From positions 1 through 64,000 of the forward strand of contig CAWKBS010000012.1 of assembly GCA_963847985.1 (NCBI GenBank): DNA of 64,000 nt, read 5' to 3'. Origin of the DNA: JAIBJN01 sp963847985. Lineage in GTDB: Bacteria > Actinomycetota > Thermoleophilia > Gaiellales > Gaiellaceae. A program made the translations under genes and the position numbers. A model generated the notes under the pieces. That model saw only the letters and a list, made by a program, of their open reading frames with translations, had not been told where the DNA came from and did no database searches. Of the stretch, positions 35,861 to 44,970 are shown piece by piece; within the stretch, counting starts at the first letter, position 1, and each line of letters opens with the position of its first letter.

Positions 35861-36709
35861 CAGCTCCTCGATCTCGAGCACCTCGGGCACGAGCGCGTCA
35901 TCGGCTCCTACCTGCTCGCGGGCGACGAGCCGGCGCTGGTCGACTGCGGGCCGGCGAGCTGCCTGGGGACGCTCCGGGAGCGTCTCGCCGAGCACGGGCT
36001 CGAGGTCGGGGAGCTGCGCCACCTCCTGCTCACCCACATCCATCTCGACCACGCCGGCGCGGCAGGGTCGCTCGTCCGCGAGTGCCCCGGGCTGCTCGTT
36101 CACGTGAGCGAGGTCGGGGCTCCGCACCTGGTCGATCCGAGCCGCCTCGAGCGAAGCGCGAGGCGGCTGTACGGCGACGACTTCGACCGGCTCTGGGGGC
36201 CGCTCCTGCCGGTGCCGGAGGAGAACGTCCGCGTGGTCGGCGACCGGGTCCTCGACCTGGAGGTTTTTCCGACGCCGGGCCACGCCTCCCACCACGTCTC
36301 GTACCTCGCTGCCGACGGCTCGTGCTGCACGGGTGACGCCGCCGGCGTCCGCATCCCGCCGGGGAGCTACGTCGCGCCGGTCGCGCCGCCGCCCGACATC
36401 GACGTCGAGGCGTGGGAGCAGACGCTCGACGCCATCGTGGCGCGGCGGCCGGAGCGGCTCCTGCTGGCGCACTTCGGGATCGCGGACGACCCCGACTTCC
36501 ACCTTGCCGAGCTTCGCGCGGCCCTCCGCACCTGGGCGGAACGCGCCCGCGAGGGCTCGGAAGAGGAGTTCGTCAGCGCGGCGGAGGCGGACGTCAGGGC
36601 GGCCGACCCCGCGACGGCGGAGCTCTTCGAGCAGGCCGGGCCGTTCTGGCAGTCCTACGCGGGCCTCCGGCGCTACTGGGAGAAGAAGGGGGAGGCGGCA
36701 GCAGCGTGA
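35858..36709 (+). CDS. metallo-beta-lactamase-fold hydrolase
   Basis: 283 residues. Motif LLLTHIHLDHAGAAG (near 57-70) is the HxHxDH zinc site. Further ligands appear in FPTPGHASHHVSYL, CTGDAAGVRIP and LLLAHFGIADDP. This is the glyoxalase II/hydrolase type rather than an antibiotic lactamase. The C-terminal 80 residues are helical. GTG 35858 has a TAGCGT box upstream. The substrate is unknown. Confidence 0.88.
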   Translation: MQLLDLEHLGHERVIGSYLLAGDEPALVDCGPASCLGTLRERLAEHGLEVGELRHLLLTHIHLDHAGAAGSLVRECPGLLVHVSEVGAPHLVDPSRLERSARRLYGDDFDRLWGPLLPVPEENVRVVGDRVLDLEVFPTPGHASHHVSYLAADGSCCTGDAAGVRIPPGSYVAPVAPPPDIDVEAWEQTLDAIVARRPERLLLAHFGIADDPDFHLAELRAALRTWAERAREGSEEEFVSAAEADVRAADPATAELFEQAGPFWQSYAGLRRYWEKKGEAAAA

Positions 36710-36728
36710 TTGGCTACGGTGTGACGTG

Positions 36729-37823
36729 ATGCGCCGTCGCCTCGCCCCGGCTCTCGTCGTCGCGCTCGTCCTCGCGCTCGGCGCCCCCGCAGCCGCTTCG
36801 GCGGCGCGGCTCCAGCTCGTGGCCGGCGGCTTCGACGCGCTCACCCAGGTGACTGCGCCGCGGAGCGGCGACCCCGCGGGAACTCTCTACGTCGTCGAGC
36901 AGGAGGGCCAGGTCTACAAGCTCCGGAACGGGTCGCGCACGCTCTTCCTCGATATCCGCCCGCTCGTCTCGTGCTGTGGCGAGCAGGGCCTGCTCGGGAT
37001 CGCGTTCGACCCCAGGTACGCCTCGAACCACCTCGTGTACGTCAACTACACGAACGTGAACGGCGACACACGGGTCGTCCGCTACCGGGCGAACGCCGCC
37101 CACACGGGCGTGGCGATGGGCTCGGCCAGGCGGCTGCTGGCGCTCGACCAGCCTGCCGGCAACCACAACGGCGGCCGGCTCGCCTTCGGCAGGAACGGCC
37201 GGCTCTACACGGGACAGGGCGACGGAGGCGGAAGCTGCGACCCCGGCGGGCGCGCCCAGAACCTCCGCAGCCGGCACGGGAAGCTCCTCAGCATGAACCC
37301 GAGGAGAATCGGCGCGGGCTGGCGGATCGACGCGTACGGCCTCCGGAATCCGTGGGGGTACTCCTTCGACCGTGCGGACGGACGCCTGTACATCGGCGAC
37401 GTCGGCCAGAACAACTGGGAGGAGGTCGACACGCTCGCGGCGTCGAGGCTCGGCGGGACGCCGGAGAACTTCATGTGGAACGCCTGGGAAGGCAGGGTGC
37501 GCAGCGGATGCAGCACGAGGGGCCTGCGCGGGCCGGGAGCGCGGGTCAGGCCGATCGCCGTCTACTCCCACTCGCTCGGCTGCTCGATCACGGGCGGCTA
37601 CGTCTACCGCGGCCGGGACATGCCCGGCATCCGCGGCTTCTATCACTACGCCGATTTCTGCTCGGGCAGGGTCTGGCGCCTGCGGTACGCCCGCGGTCGA
37701 GTCCGCGCCCGCGCACTCGTTCTCGACACGAACCTGAGCATCACCTCCTTCGGCGAGGGCATCAGCGGGGAGCTCTACCTCACGCACCAGGACGGCGAGG
37801 TCTACCAGCTCGTTCGTTCGTGA
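36729..37823 (+). CDS. secreted PQQ-dependent sugar dehydrogenase-like protein
   Basis: 364 residues. A signal peptide (1-24) precedes a six-bladed GSDH/HHIP-type beta-propeller: TLYVVEQEGQVYKL, SCCGEQGLLGIAFDPRY, NHNGGRLAFGRNGRLYTGQGDGG (His and calcium-loop region), YGLRNPWGYSFDRADGRLYIGDVGQN and GGYVYRGRDMPGIRG are family blocks. It probably oxidises a sugar or alcohol at the cell surface, though PQQ use is inferred. ATG 36729 lies 8 nt after TACGGT. The next gene starts inside its stop (GTGA). A truncated relative is at 1-305. Confidence 0.88.
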   Translation: MRRRLAPALVVALVLALGAPAAASAARLQLVAGGFDALTQVTAPRSGDPAGTLYVVEQEGQVYKLRNGSRTLFLDIRPLVSCCGEQGLLGIAFDPRYASNHLVYVNYTNVNGDTRVVRYRANAAHTGVAMGSARRLLALDQPAGNHNGGRLAFGRNGRLYTGQGDGGGSCDPGGRAQNLRSRHGKLLSMNPRRIGAGWRIDAYGLRNPWGYSFDRADGRLYIGDVGQNNWEEVDTLAASRLGGTPENFMWNAWEGRVRSGCSTRGLRGPGARVRPIAVYSHSLGCSITGGYVYRGRDMPGIRGFYHYADFCSGRVWRLRYARGRVRARALVLDTNLSITSFGEGISGELYLTHQDGEVYQLVRS

Positions 37824-38545
37824 TCCACCGCTTCGTGGACTGCCGCTGGGAGCTGGGCAACCCCGGACGTGGTCGTCAGCTCTACCTCGAAGGCCACGTT
37901 CCCGGCGCTTCGTTCCTCGATCTCGAAGCCGACCTGTCCGCCCCGCCCTCGAGCCCGGGCGGGCGCCACCCCCTGCCGGCGGCGGAGGACTTCGCGCGCG
38001 CGGCCGGGGCCGCCGGGATCGGGCCGGGCGTCTTCGTCGTCGCCTACGACCAGGGGATGAACGGCGGCGCAGCGCGGCTGTGGTGGCTCCTGCGCCACTT
38101 CGGGCACGACGACGTCGCCGTCCTCGACGGCGGGATCGGCGCCTGGCTCGGGCCGCTCCGGGCCGGGGAGGAAGAGGTCGAGCCCGCCGTCTTCACGCCG
38201 GCTCCACGCTCGGACGACGCGATCGAGGCCGACGAGCTCGCGGCGCGGCTCGGCGAGCCCGGCCTCACCATCGTGGATGCCCGCCTGCCCGAGCGCTACC
38301 GCGGCGAGGTGGAGCCGATCGACCCGGTCGCCGGCCGCATCCCCGGCGCCGTCAACGCCCCGTACACGGAGGCGCTCCCGGAGGATCTCCTCGACGCGGA
38401 TGAGATCGTCGCCTACTGCGGCTCCGGCGTCACCGCGTCGGTCACGCTCCTGCGCCTCGCGCAGGCCGGGCGCGCCGACGCGAAGCTCTACCCCGGCTCG
38501 TGGAGCGACTGGTGCGCCCGCGGCCTCCCCGCCGAGACCGGCTAG
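37820..38545 (+). CDS. rhodanese-type sulfurtransferase, two domains
   Basis: 241 residues with tandem rhodanese domains. The first is inactive: VFVVAYDQGMNGGAARLWWLLRHFGH has Asp in place of the active Cys. The second has the catalytic loop IVAYCGSGVTASV (Cys near 199), matching thiosulfate/mercaptopyruvate sulfurtransferases. GTG 37820 overlaps the upstream TGA. Cytoplasmic. The active-site loop CGSGVT is typical of thiosulfate sulfurtransferase. Confidence 0.9.
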   Translation: MIHRFVDCRWELGNPGRGRQLYLEGHVPGASFLDLEADLSAPPSSPGGRHPLPAAEDFARAAGAAGIGPGVFVVAYDQGMNGGAARLWWLLRHFGHDDVAVLDGGIGAWLGPLRAGEEEVEPAVFTPAPRSDDAIEADELAARLGEPGLTIVDARLPERYRGEVEPIDPVAGRIPGAVNAPYTEALPEDLLDADEIVAYCGSGVTASVTLLRLAQAGRADAKLYPGSWSDWCARGLPAETG

Positions 38546-38635
38546 GAAAGGTCGACCCCGGTGAGCCCGGCAAAGGCCGGGTCGGCGCCGTTCGGGTTCT
38601 CGCTGGCCTTCATCTCGTTCCTCCTGTCCGGTCGC

Positions 38636-38657
38636 GGTACGAACGGGCGTTCGTACC
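38636..38657. promoter_or_regulatory. TetR-type operator candidate
   Basis: Perfect palindrome GGTACGAACG, GG, CGTTCGTACC in the 222-bp gap before the GntH-like gene. Its size and symmetry match TetR-family operators. No tetR gene is in the window. Confidence 0.45.
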
Positions 38658-38767
38658 CGTCGAGCCAATCGAATCCGGTCAGGAAGGCGATGTCAACTGA
38701 GACAACGAGATGGGCCGTATCGTAGCGTCGCCCTTACAAGGCGGGATCAAGGAGAGGAGAACGAGCC

Positions 38768-40138
38768 ATGAACGACGACGCATCCGAGCTCAGGAACGGG
38801 AATCCCTATGGCGGGGTGCCGAGCGGTGGGATCACGCTTCCGCCGTACTACCGTCCGACGCCCGACCTCGTCAGCAACAACCTCTACTACCCGGGGCAGG
38901 AGGAGCTCGGCCCCGACGAGATGCGGATCTCCTTCATCGGCAGCACGCCGATCCCGGTCACCCGCGCACAGGCCGGCACCTGCATCATGGTCGAGCTCGG
39001 CAACGGCAAGCGGTTCTTCTTCGATTTCGGCTCCGGTTGCATGCGCAACATCATCGCGATGGCGGTGCCGCTGCAGACGGTCAACGACATCTTCTTCACC
39101 CACCTGCATGTGGATCACTACGCGGATCTCCCGTACCTCTACGCCTTCGCGCCGTGGGTGGGGCGCTGGAAGCCGTTGCGGGTGCATGGGCCGTCGGGCC
39201 GCACGCCGAAAGACGGCATCGGACACATGATCGAAGGCATGAAGATGATGACCCACTGGCACACGGACTCCTTCAACGCCTGCCCGATCGGCGACGGCTA
39301 CGAGGTCGAGGTCAACGAGTTCGACTTTCGCGATGACAACGGCGTCTGCTACGACCAGGACGGCGTGATCGTCCGCCACTGGCAACGGTCACACACCAAG
39401 GACGGCGCCTCGGCTTACCGGCTCGACTGGAACGGCTTGTCGTTCGTCTGGACGGGCGACGGCCGGCCCGACGAGCTCTCGTTGGAGCTAGCCAAAGGGG
39501 TGGACGTCTTCGTGACCGAGGTGCAGCCGGACACGGCGAACCTCCAGGCGCTGAAGTTCGGAATGCCGCCCCTGATGCTGATGAACACGATCGATCAGGC
39601 GCACAGCGTTCATTACGCGGTCGGCTACATGTTCGACAAGATCCAGCCGCGCCTCGCGATGGTCACGCACACGTCCTACGACGAGGAGTTGGTCCCGGAA
39701 ATCGTCGCCGGGATTCGCCACCACTACGACGGGCTGTTCCAGTTCGGCGCACCCGATGTCGTGGTCGTCAACGTCAACAAGGACGCGGTCTGGACGCGCA
39801 AGGCCGTCATCCCGGACGCCGGCAACATGTCACGCCCGAGCCCGAGAGAGGCCGCCGGCCTGTTCGACCTGAGCCCGACGAATCTCGAAGTGAGGTTCCC
39901 CACTCCGCGACACACGATCGACGACACGTTGAATCAGCCCGTCCGTGACCGGGAGATCGATCCGAAGGACTATTACCCGGCGGATCTGTATCGCGAGCCG
40001 CAGCCCAATTTCCCAGCGGACTTCACGATTGATGTCCGCGAGCTGGCGGCCAAGAGGCTTCGCCACATGCAGGAGAAGCTCGCGGCCAAGCAGGATCAGC
40101 TGGACAAAGTCGTCGCGGCTCTCGAGCAGGAGTCGTAG
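38768..40138 (+). CDS. GntH-like metallo-beta-lactamase-fold hydrolase
   Basis: 456 residues. The zinc site is FFTHLHVDHYADLPYL (near 110-124), with VWTGDGRPDE and VTHTSYDEEL as later ligand regions. The blocks RAQAGTCIMVELGNGKRFFF, VRHWQRSHTKDGASAYRLDW and TEVQPDTANLQALK match, from memory, the family annotated as guanitoxin-biosynthesis hydrolase GntH. The rest of that pathway is absent here, so another substrate is likely. GGAGAGGAG precedes ATG 38768. It is followed directly by a CobW GTPase, which may load its metal. Codon use is less GC-rich than in the neighbours, suggesting transfer. Confidence 0.8.
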   Translation: MNDDASELRNGNPYGGVPSGGITLPPYYRPTPDLVSNNLYYPGQEELGPDEMRISFIGSTPIPVTRAQAGTCIMVELGNGKRFFFDFGSGCMRNIIAMAVPLQTVNDIFFTHLHVDHYADLPYLYAFAPWVGRWKPLRVHGPSGRTPKDGIGHMIEGMKMMTHWHTDSFNACPIGDGYEVEVNEFDFRDDNGVCYDQDGVIVRHWQRSHTKDGASAYRLDWNGLSFVWTGDGRPDELSLELAKGVDVFVTEVQPDTANLQALKFGMPPLMLMNTIDQAHSVHYAVGYMFDKIQPRLAMVTHTSYDEELVPEIVAGIRHHYDGLFQFGAPDVVVVNVNKDAVWTRKAVIPDAGNMSRPSPREAAGLFDLSPTNLEVRFPTPRHTIDDTLNQPVRDREIDPKDYYPADLYREPQPNFPADFTIDVRELAAKRLRHMQEKLAAKQDQLDKVVAALEQES

Positions 40139-41199
40139 TGGCTACGACCGACCGGTTCGACACACAGGCCGTTCCACTCACGGTTCTGACCGGGTTCCTC
40201 GGCGCGGGCAAGACCACGCTGCTGAACCGCATTCTCACGGGCGATCATGGCCTTCGAGTCGCTGTACTGGTGAACGACTTCGGCTCGATCAACATCGACG
40301 CCGACCTCGTCGTCGGAGTCGAGGGCGACGGGGACATCATCAGCCTCGCCAACGGCTGTGTCTGCTGCAACGTCCGGGATGATCTGGTCGCCGCGGTGAT
40401 GCAGCTTTTGAGCCGGGACGAGGAGCCCGAGTACATCCTGCTCGAGGCCAGCGGAGTGGCCGAGCCGTCGGGCATCGCACTCACCTTCATGGACGACGAC
40501 CTGCGGGACCGGATCAGGTTGGACAGCATCATGTGCGTCGTCGATGCGGAACAGGTATTCGCCGCGCCGGAGATGATGGAGCTGAAGCTGCGCCAGGTTG
40601 CATTCGCCGACATGCTCATCCTCAACAAGGTCGATCTCGTCACCCGGGAGGAGATCCAGCGGATCAAGGCCTGGCTCGACGATCGGTTCCATCGCTACCG
40701 GCTCGTCGAATCACGCGGCGGAGATGTACCTCTGGAGATCCTGCTCTCGGTCGGCCGGTTCGACCCCTCCCGACTCGACGGCACACCCTCACCCGACCAG
40801 CCCGACCGTTCTCATGACTGTGATGGTCGCGATTGCGAGCATCACGCTCATGGAGATCGGCACGATCACTCGCAGGACTTCCGGACCTGGAGCTACGAAA
40901 CGGACGAGCCTCTCTCCTTGGAAGCGCTGCGGGAATCGGCGAGCAAGCTGCCGGCCAGCGTGTACCGATGCAAAGGCGTGATCCATACTGCCGAAGAGCC
41001 AGACCGACGGGCCATCCTTCAAGTTGTTGGCAAGCGAGTGGACATCGCCGTCGAGGAAGACTGGAACGGTCGAGAACGCCGCACCCGCATAATCGCCATC
41101 GGCGCGCACGAGGGAGTGGATGGACCCGCTCTGTCGGAGGCGTTCGACGGATGCCGCGATGCAGCAGCCCAGCGAGTCGAAGAGCGCGTGCCGAGCTGA
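40138..41199 (+). CDS. CobW/COG0523 metal-chaperone GTPase
   Basis: 353 residues. Walker A GFLGAGKTTLLNR (residues 19-31), metal-binding GCVCCN (CxCC, near 75), NKVD G4 motif, a His/Asp-rich metal loop (DCDGRDCEHHAHGDRHDHS, near 228-246) and a CobW C-terminal domain (YRCKGVIHTAEEP). Such GTPases deliver zinc or other metals to client enzymes. GTG 40138 directly abuts the hydrolase stop, so the client is probably the GntH-like protein. Codon use again differs from the surroundings. Confidence 0.9.
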   Translation: MATTDRFDTQAVPLTVLTGFLGAGKTTLLNRILTGDHGLRVAVLVNDFGSINIDADLVVGVEGDGDIISLANGCVCCNVRDDLVAAVMQLLSRDEEPEYILLEASGVAEPSGIALTFMDDDLRDRIRLDSIMCVVDAEQVFAAPEMMELKLRQVAFADMLILNKVDLVTREEIQRIKAWLDDRFHRYRLVESRGGDVPLEILLSVGRFDPSRLDGTPSPDQPDRSHDCDGRDCEHHAHGDRHDHSQDFRTWSYETDEPLSLEALRESASKLPASVYRCKGVIHTAEEPDRRAILQVVGKRVDIAVEEDWNGRERRTRIIAIGAHEGVDGPALSEAFDGCRDAAAQRVEERVPS

Positions 41200-41294
41200 T
41201 GGGACGTCGCCGACCGACCACCGATTACACGTTCGATTGGAAGCCGTGGTCGAAGCGGAACCGAGCTCTTCCGACGCGCGAACCCCAACCATAG
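41199..41294 (+). CDS. possible 31-residue protein
   Basis: A short frame starts ATG 41199 within the CobW stop (TGATG). It encodes MGRRRPTTDYTFDWKPWSK and a basic, Pro-rich end. Coupling to cobW is its only support. It could be a real small protein or chance. Confidence 0.3.
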   Translation: MGRRRPTTDYTFDWKPWSKRNRALPTREPQP

Positions 41295-41319
41295 GAGGTA
41301 GACATGCCGCCGACGCGCC

Positions 41320-41431
41320 GGGACACGCTGTCGGCGCGACGGTCACATACGAGGCGACGATCGCTCCCATCAAGGCAATCCCGAGCGTTTCCCCCACCTA
41401 AGCGCATGCTGTTCACCCTCCGGCCTGACAC
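41320..41431 (-). pseudogene. remnant of an MFS (EmrB/QacA-type) transporter
   Basis: Read leftward, two adjacent frames give SGRRVNSMRLGGG then ETLGIALMGAIVASYVTVAP. Joined, they match the conserved N-x-x-R-x-x-GG-x-LG-I-A-x-x-GAI helix of 14-helix drug-efflux transporters. Only about 35 codons remain, with a frameshift and no start or flanking helices. It marks the right edge of the foreign-looking segment. Confidence 0.45.
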
Positions 41432-41464
41432 AGCGCCCGGGGGCTTGACACCCAGCCCGGCCCT

Positions 41465-42472
41465 CTATAAGTCGATCGTCGGGACGTCCATGCCTAGCTC
41501 GGTCGCCCTCTCGTAGACGAGCGCCGCGACGGCGAGGTCTTGCACGGCAAGCCCAGTCGAGTCGAAGATAGTGATGTCGTCGGCGGACTGGCGGCCCTGC
41601 GCCTCACCGGTTAGCACGTCGCCGAGCTGGGTCACGTCCTCCCGACCGATCTTGCCGGCCCGGAAGGCGTTCGCGATGTCCCCGCCGTGGCTGGCCTGAT
41701 CCCACTCGTCGCAGAAAAGACGGACCCGTGGTTCCGCGGCAAGTATTCCATCTGTTGCCGACTGCTCCCACTCGTCGACCACGACGCGCCCGCGTGCGAG
41801 CTCCTCGACGGCGATCTCCGCCTTGCCCGGCCCGTCGGCGCCCATGAGGCTGACGTGCTGCCCGGCCCGCAGGCTCTCCGCGGGGAAGAGGATCTCGCTG
41901 CCGGGCGTGACCGTCGCGACGACGTCCGCGCCGAGCGCCTCCTCGCGCGTGCCCGCCGTGCCGGCTCCGAGCTCCTCGGCCACCGCTGCCGAGCGGGCCG
42001 CGTCCCGGTCCCAGAGCAGGACCTCGCGGCCGCGCGCCAGGAACGTCCGCGCCACCGCGCGCCCGTTGACGCCGCAGCCGACGACAGCGGCCGGGCCGTC
42101 GCCCGCGGCGAGCGTCTCCGCGGCCAGCACCGCGGCCGCGCCCGTGCGCAACGCCGTGACCGCGCCGGCGTCGAGCTCGGCGAGAAGCCGCCCGTCGGCC
42201 GCGTCGGAGAGGAGGACGATGCCGCCGACCGTGGGCAGTCCGCGCTCCGGGTTGCCCGGGAACGAGGTCACCCACTTGAGCAGCGCGTAGCCGCCGCCAC
42301 GGGCGGGCATGGCGCGGAAGTCGCCGTCGGGCGGCGCCGGGACATAGACCTTCGAGGGCATGAGCCACTCGCCGCGCGCGTGCGCGGCGAACGCCGCGCC
42401 GACCGCCTCGACCGCGTCGGCGGGATCGACGGCCGCGTAGACGTGCTCGGCGGCGAAGACGGGGATGCTCAT
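41465..42472 (-). CDS. ornithine cyclodeaminase / mu-crystallin family protein
   Basis: 335 residues. Rossmann motif PAAVVGCGVNGRAVARTF (near 128-145), LDAGAVTALRTGAAAVLAAETLA before it, and SLMGADGPGKAEI and DITIFDSTGLAVQDLA after it are typical of the OCD family (GxGxxG, then the D-x-T/S-G region). Members make or use cyclic imino acids (proline, lysine or ectoine related). ATG 42472; TAGGAT lies 12 nt upstream and overlaps the TATCCT box of the divergent HMG-CoA lyase gene. Confidence 0.88.
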   Translation of the reverse strand: MSIPVFAAEHVYAAVDPADAVEAVGAAFAAHARGEWLMPSKVYVPAPPDGDFRAMPARGGGYALLKWVTSFPGNPERGLPTVGGIVLLSDAADGRLLAELDAGAVTALRTGAAAVLAAETLAAGDGPAAVVGCGVNGRAVARTFLARGREVLLWDRDAARSAAVAEELGAGTAGTREEALGADVVATVTPGSEILFPAESLRAGQHVSLMGADGPGKAEIAVEELARGRVVVDEWEQSATDGILAAEPRVRLFCDEWDQASHGGDIANAFRAGKIGREDVTQLGDVLTGEAQGRQSADDITIFDSTGLAVQDLAVAALVYERATELGMDVPTIDL

Positions 42473-42497
42473 CGCGGCGCGCGTATCCTAGGGACTC

Positions 42498-43376
42498 GTG
42501 AAGGTCACCGTCTGCGACGTCGGGCCCCGCGACGGCCTCCAGAACGAGCGGGCGGTGCTCGAGCCGGCCGTGCGCGCGGAGCTCGTCGACCGGCTGGCTG
42601 TGGCCGGCCTCCCCGCGATCGAGGCGGTGAGCTTCGTCCATCCCGGGCTCGTGCCGCAGATGGCCGGGGCAGAGGAGGTCGCAGCCGCGATCGAGCGCCG
42701 GGAAGGCGTCGTCTACTCCGGGCTCGTCCTCAACGCGAAGGGCGCGGAGCGCTTCGCCGCCACCGGCCTCGACGAGCTCCACTTCAACCTGGCCGCGACC
42801 GACAGCTTCGGCCGGGAGAACCAGAACGCCACGCCGGAGGAGGCGCTGGCGACGCTCGCGGCGATCGAGACCGACCGGCCCGTGAGCGTTTCCATCAGCG
42901 TCGCGTTCGGCTGCCCTTTCGAGGGCGCGGTCGATCCCGGCCGCGTGCTGGAGATCGGGGAGCGCTCGGTGGCCGCCGGGGCCGCCGAGGTCGTCTTCGC
43001 GGACACGATCGGAGTGGCCGTGCCGCGTCAGGTCCGGCACCTGGTCGCCGAGGGAGCGCGGCGCTTCCCGCGCGTCGGCGTCCACCTCCACAACACCCGC
43101 AACACGGGCTTTGCAGCCGCCTACGCCGCGCTCGAGGCGGGGGCCGCCGTCTTCGAGTCCTCGGTCGGCGGGCTGGGCGGCTGCCCCTTCGCGCCGCGGG
43201 CTACGGGCAACGTCGCCACCGAGGACCTCGTCTACCTCCTGCACGGAGAGGGGGTGGACACGGGTGTCGACCTCGACGCGCTCATCGGCGTCTCCGCCTG
43301 GCTCGAAGGCGTCTTCGGACGGGAGCTCCCCGGCCAGGTCTACCGGGCCGGCGGGTTCGCGCCGGTCTCCGGCTGA
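42498..43376 (+). CDS. hydroxymethylglutaryl-CoA lyase
   Basis: 292 residues, a TIM barrel of the HMGL-like family. VCDVGPRDGLQNE (metal and catalytic Arg/Asp), VEAVSFVHP-type block (observed IEAVSFVHPGLVPQM), VGVHLHNTRNTG (metal His pair) and SVGGLGGCPFAPRATGNVATED (catalytic Cys near 228) are all present. It would split HMG-CoA into acetoacetate and acetyl-CoA in leucine breakdown, though other leucine genes are not nearby. GTG 42498 lies 8 nt after TATCCT. The end overlaps the following glycosyltransferase-type gene. Confidence 0.92.
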   Translation: MKVTVCDVGPRDGLQNERAVLEPAVRAELVDRLAVAGLPAIEAVSFVHPGLVPQMAGAEEVAAAIERREGVVYSGLVLNAKGAERFAATGLDELHFNLAATDSFGRENQNATPEEALATLAAIETDRPVSVSISVAFGCPFEGAVDPGRVLEIGERSVAAGAAEVVFADTIGVAVPRQVRHLVAEGARRFPRVGVHLHNTRNTGFAAAYAALEAGAAVFESSVGGLGGCPFAPRATGNVATEDLVYLLHGEGVDTGVDLDALIGVSAWLEGVFGRELPGQVYRAGGFAPVSG

Positions 43377-44970
43377 GCTCCCCGGGCTCGTCGTCGCCTG
43401 CGCGCTCGGGGCGGCGACCGCCGTGCTGCTCTGGCGGCTCGTCCCCGACGTCCGCGGCAAGCCGCTCTTCGAGGACGAGGCGGTCGCCGGGCTCATCGGC
43501 TCGCGCCCGCTCGGCGAGCTCGTCGTCACCGTGCTCTGGGACCGGGGCGGGGCGCCGCTCCACTTCCTCCTCGCGCACCTCGCGCTCGCCCTGGACCCCT
43601 CCCCGGAGGCCCTGCGCTGGCTCTCGGTCGTCTTCGCCGTGGCCACGATCCCGCTCTGTTACGACCTCGGGCGGCGCCTCGCCGGGCAGGTCGCCGGCGC
43701 GACCGCCGCGCTCGTCGCGGGGACGTCCACGGTGCTGGCGCTCTACGGGACGATCGGGCGGATGTACGCGCTGCTCGCGTTCGCGAGCGCGCTCTCGGCC
43801 GACCTGTTCGCCCGCGCGCTCGAGCTGAGGACGACCCGCGCCGCCGTCGCCGCCGCCCTCGCGGCCGTCTTGCTGCCCGCCGTGCACCCGTACGGAGCCA
43901 TCGTCGTCGCCCTCGAGGCGGCGGTCGCGCTGGCGGTCTGGCGCGGCCGCCCGCTGCGGCCCGCGCTCCCCGTGCTCGCCGTCGGCCTCCTGCTGGTCCC
44001 GTTCGCCGTCGCCGACCTGCGGCTCGCCAACCGCTTCACCGTCGGCGTCGAGGGGGACGAGTCCCTGGCGGCGCCCGGCGACGCCTGGGCGCAGCTCGCG
44101 CGGGCGCTCGAGTCGTTCGCCGGCGGAGGCGGCTGGACGTTCGCAGTCTTCCTCGTCCTCGGGCTCGCCGGAGCCGTGATCCTGCTGCGTACGCACACGG
44201 CGTTCGCGGTCTTCGGCCTCCTGACGCTGCTGGCGCCGCCGCTCCTCTTCATGCTCCTGCGAACGGGCAGCGTCATGGGGCTCTCGCCGCGGCACCTGGT
44301 CTTCGCGCTGCCCCTCTGGGCGGCGGCGGTCGGCGCAGCCGTCGCGCGGCTCACGCGCGACCTGCCGGCAGCCGCGGCGGTCGGCGTGGTCGCCGCGGTC
44401 GGGCTGCTCGCGGTGCTCTCGCCGGCCGGCGGGACCCCCGACCCGCGCGAGCGCGACAACACCGTCCTCGGCGGCGGGCCGCTCGCGACCCCGACGGGCG
44501 GCCGCGAGCAGCTGGCCGCGCCTGCGGACTGGCTCCGCGAGACGGTCGGCGAAGGCGACCTGCTCTACCCGTTCTCAGCCGTCTTCCTGGCCGGGCTGCC
44601 CGCGACCGGCGAGGCGGTCACGCTGCCCTACTCGCAGACGACTCTGCTGGAGAGCGCGGTCGGGCGGCTCGAGGGGCCGACCGACGCGGTCGTCGTGGCG
44701 ATCCCGACCGGCGAGGCCGCCGTGGACGTCGCCGCGCTCGAGGCCGCGCTCGGCGACGGGTACGAGGCACGGGCCTTCCCCGGCTGGCTGCTCGTGCGCG
44801 CCGAGGGGCCGTTCGCGGCGCCCGAAGAGGCACTCGCCGCCACGGCCGCCGTGCTCGAGGGCGCCCTCGACGCTGTCGAGATCGACCGCTACCAGGAGCT
44901 GCGCTTCTACGTCGAGCGGAGCCTGCGCACGGTCTGCCAGACGCTCGCCGGGCGCGGCGAGCCCTGCTAG
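43375..44970 (+). CDS. PMT/ArnT-like membrane glycosyltransferase (1)
   Basis: About 531 residues. Multi-helix membrane protein with the GT-C layout: an acidic motif soon after helix 1 (KPLFEDEAVAGL), RWLSVVFAVATIP, YGTIGRMYALLAF and HPYGAIVVALE, about ten helices, then a soluble C-terminal domain (VVVAIPTGEAAVDV). No standard start lies before the first helix; GTG 43423 is the first but would cut helix 1. The coordinate given is the first codon after the upstream stop region. The true start may lie upstream with a frame error. Probably transfers a sugar from a polyprenyl carrier on the outer face. Confidence 0.65.
   Translation, partial: ELPGLVVACALGAATAVLLWRLVPDVRGKPLFEDEAVAGLIGSRPLGELVVTVLWDRGGAPLHFLLAHLALALDPSPEALRWLSVVFAVATIPLCYDLGRRLAGQVAGATAALVAGTSTVLALYGTIGRMYALLAFASALSADLFARALELRTTRAAVAAALAAVLLPAVHPYGAIVVALEAAVALAVWRGRPLRPALPVLAVGLLLVPFAVADLRLANRFTVGVEGDESLAAPGDAWAQLARALESFAGGGGWTFAVFLVLGLAGAVILLRTHTAFAVFGLLTLLAPPLLFMLLRTGSVMGLSPRHLVFALPLWAAAVGAAVARLTRDLPAAAAVGVVAAVGLLAVLSPAGGTPDPRERDNTVLGGGPLATPTGGREQLAAPADWLRETVGEGDLLYPFSAVFLAGLPATGEAVTLPYSQTTLLESAVGRLEGPTDAVVVAIPTGEAAVDVAALEAALGDGYEARAFPGWLLVRAEGPFAAPEEALAATAAVLEGALDAVEIDRYQELRFYVERSLRTVCQTLAGRGEPC

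Noticed and set aside
41304..41516. Possible 70-residue gene after AGGAGGT
   Set aside because: The ribosome site is good, but the protein is low-complexity Arg/Ser, lies opposite the MFS remnant and runs into the end of the ornithine-cyclodeaminase gene. It may be a leftover of the insert.
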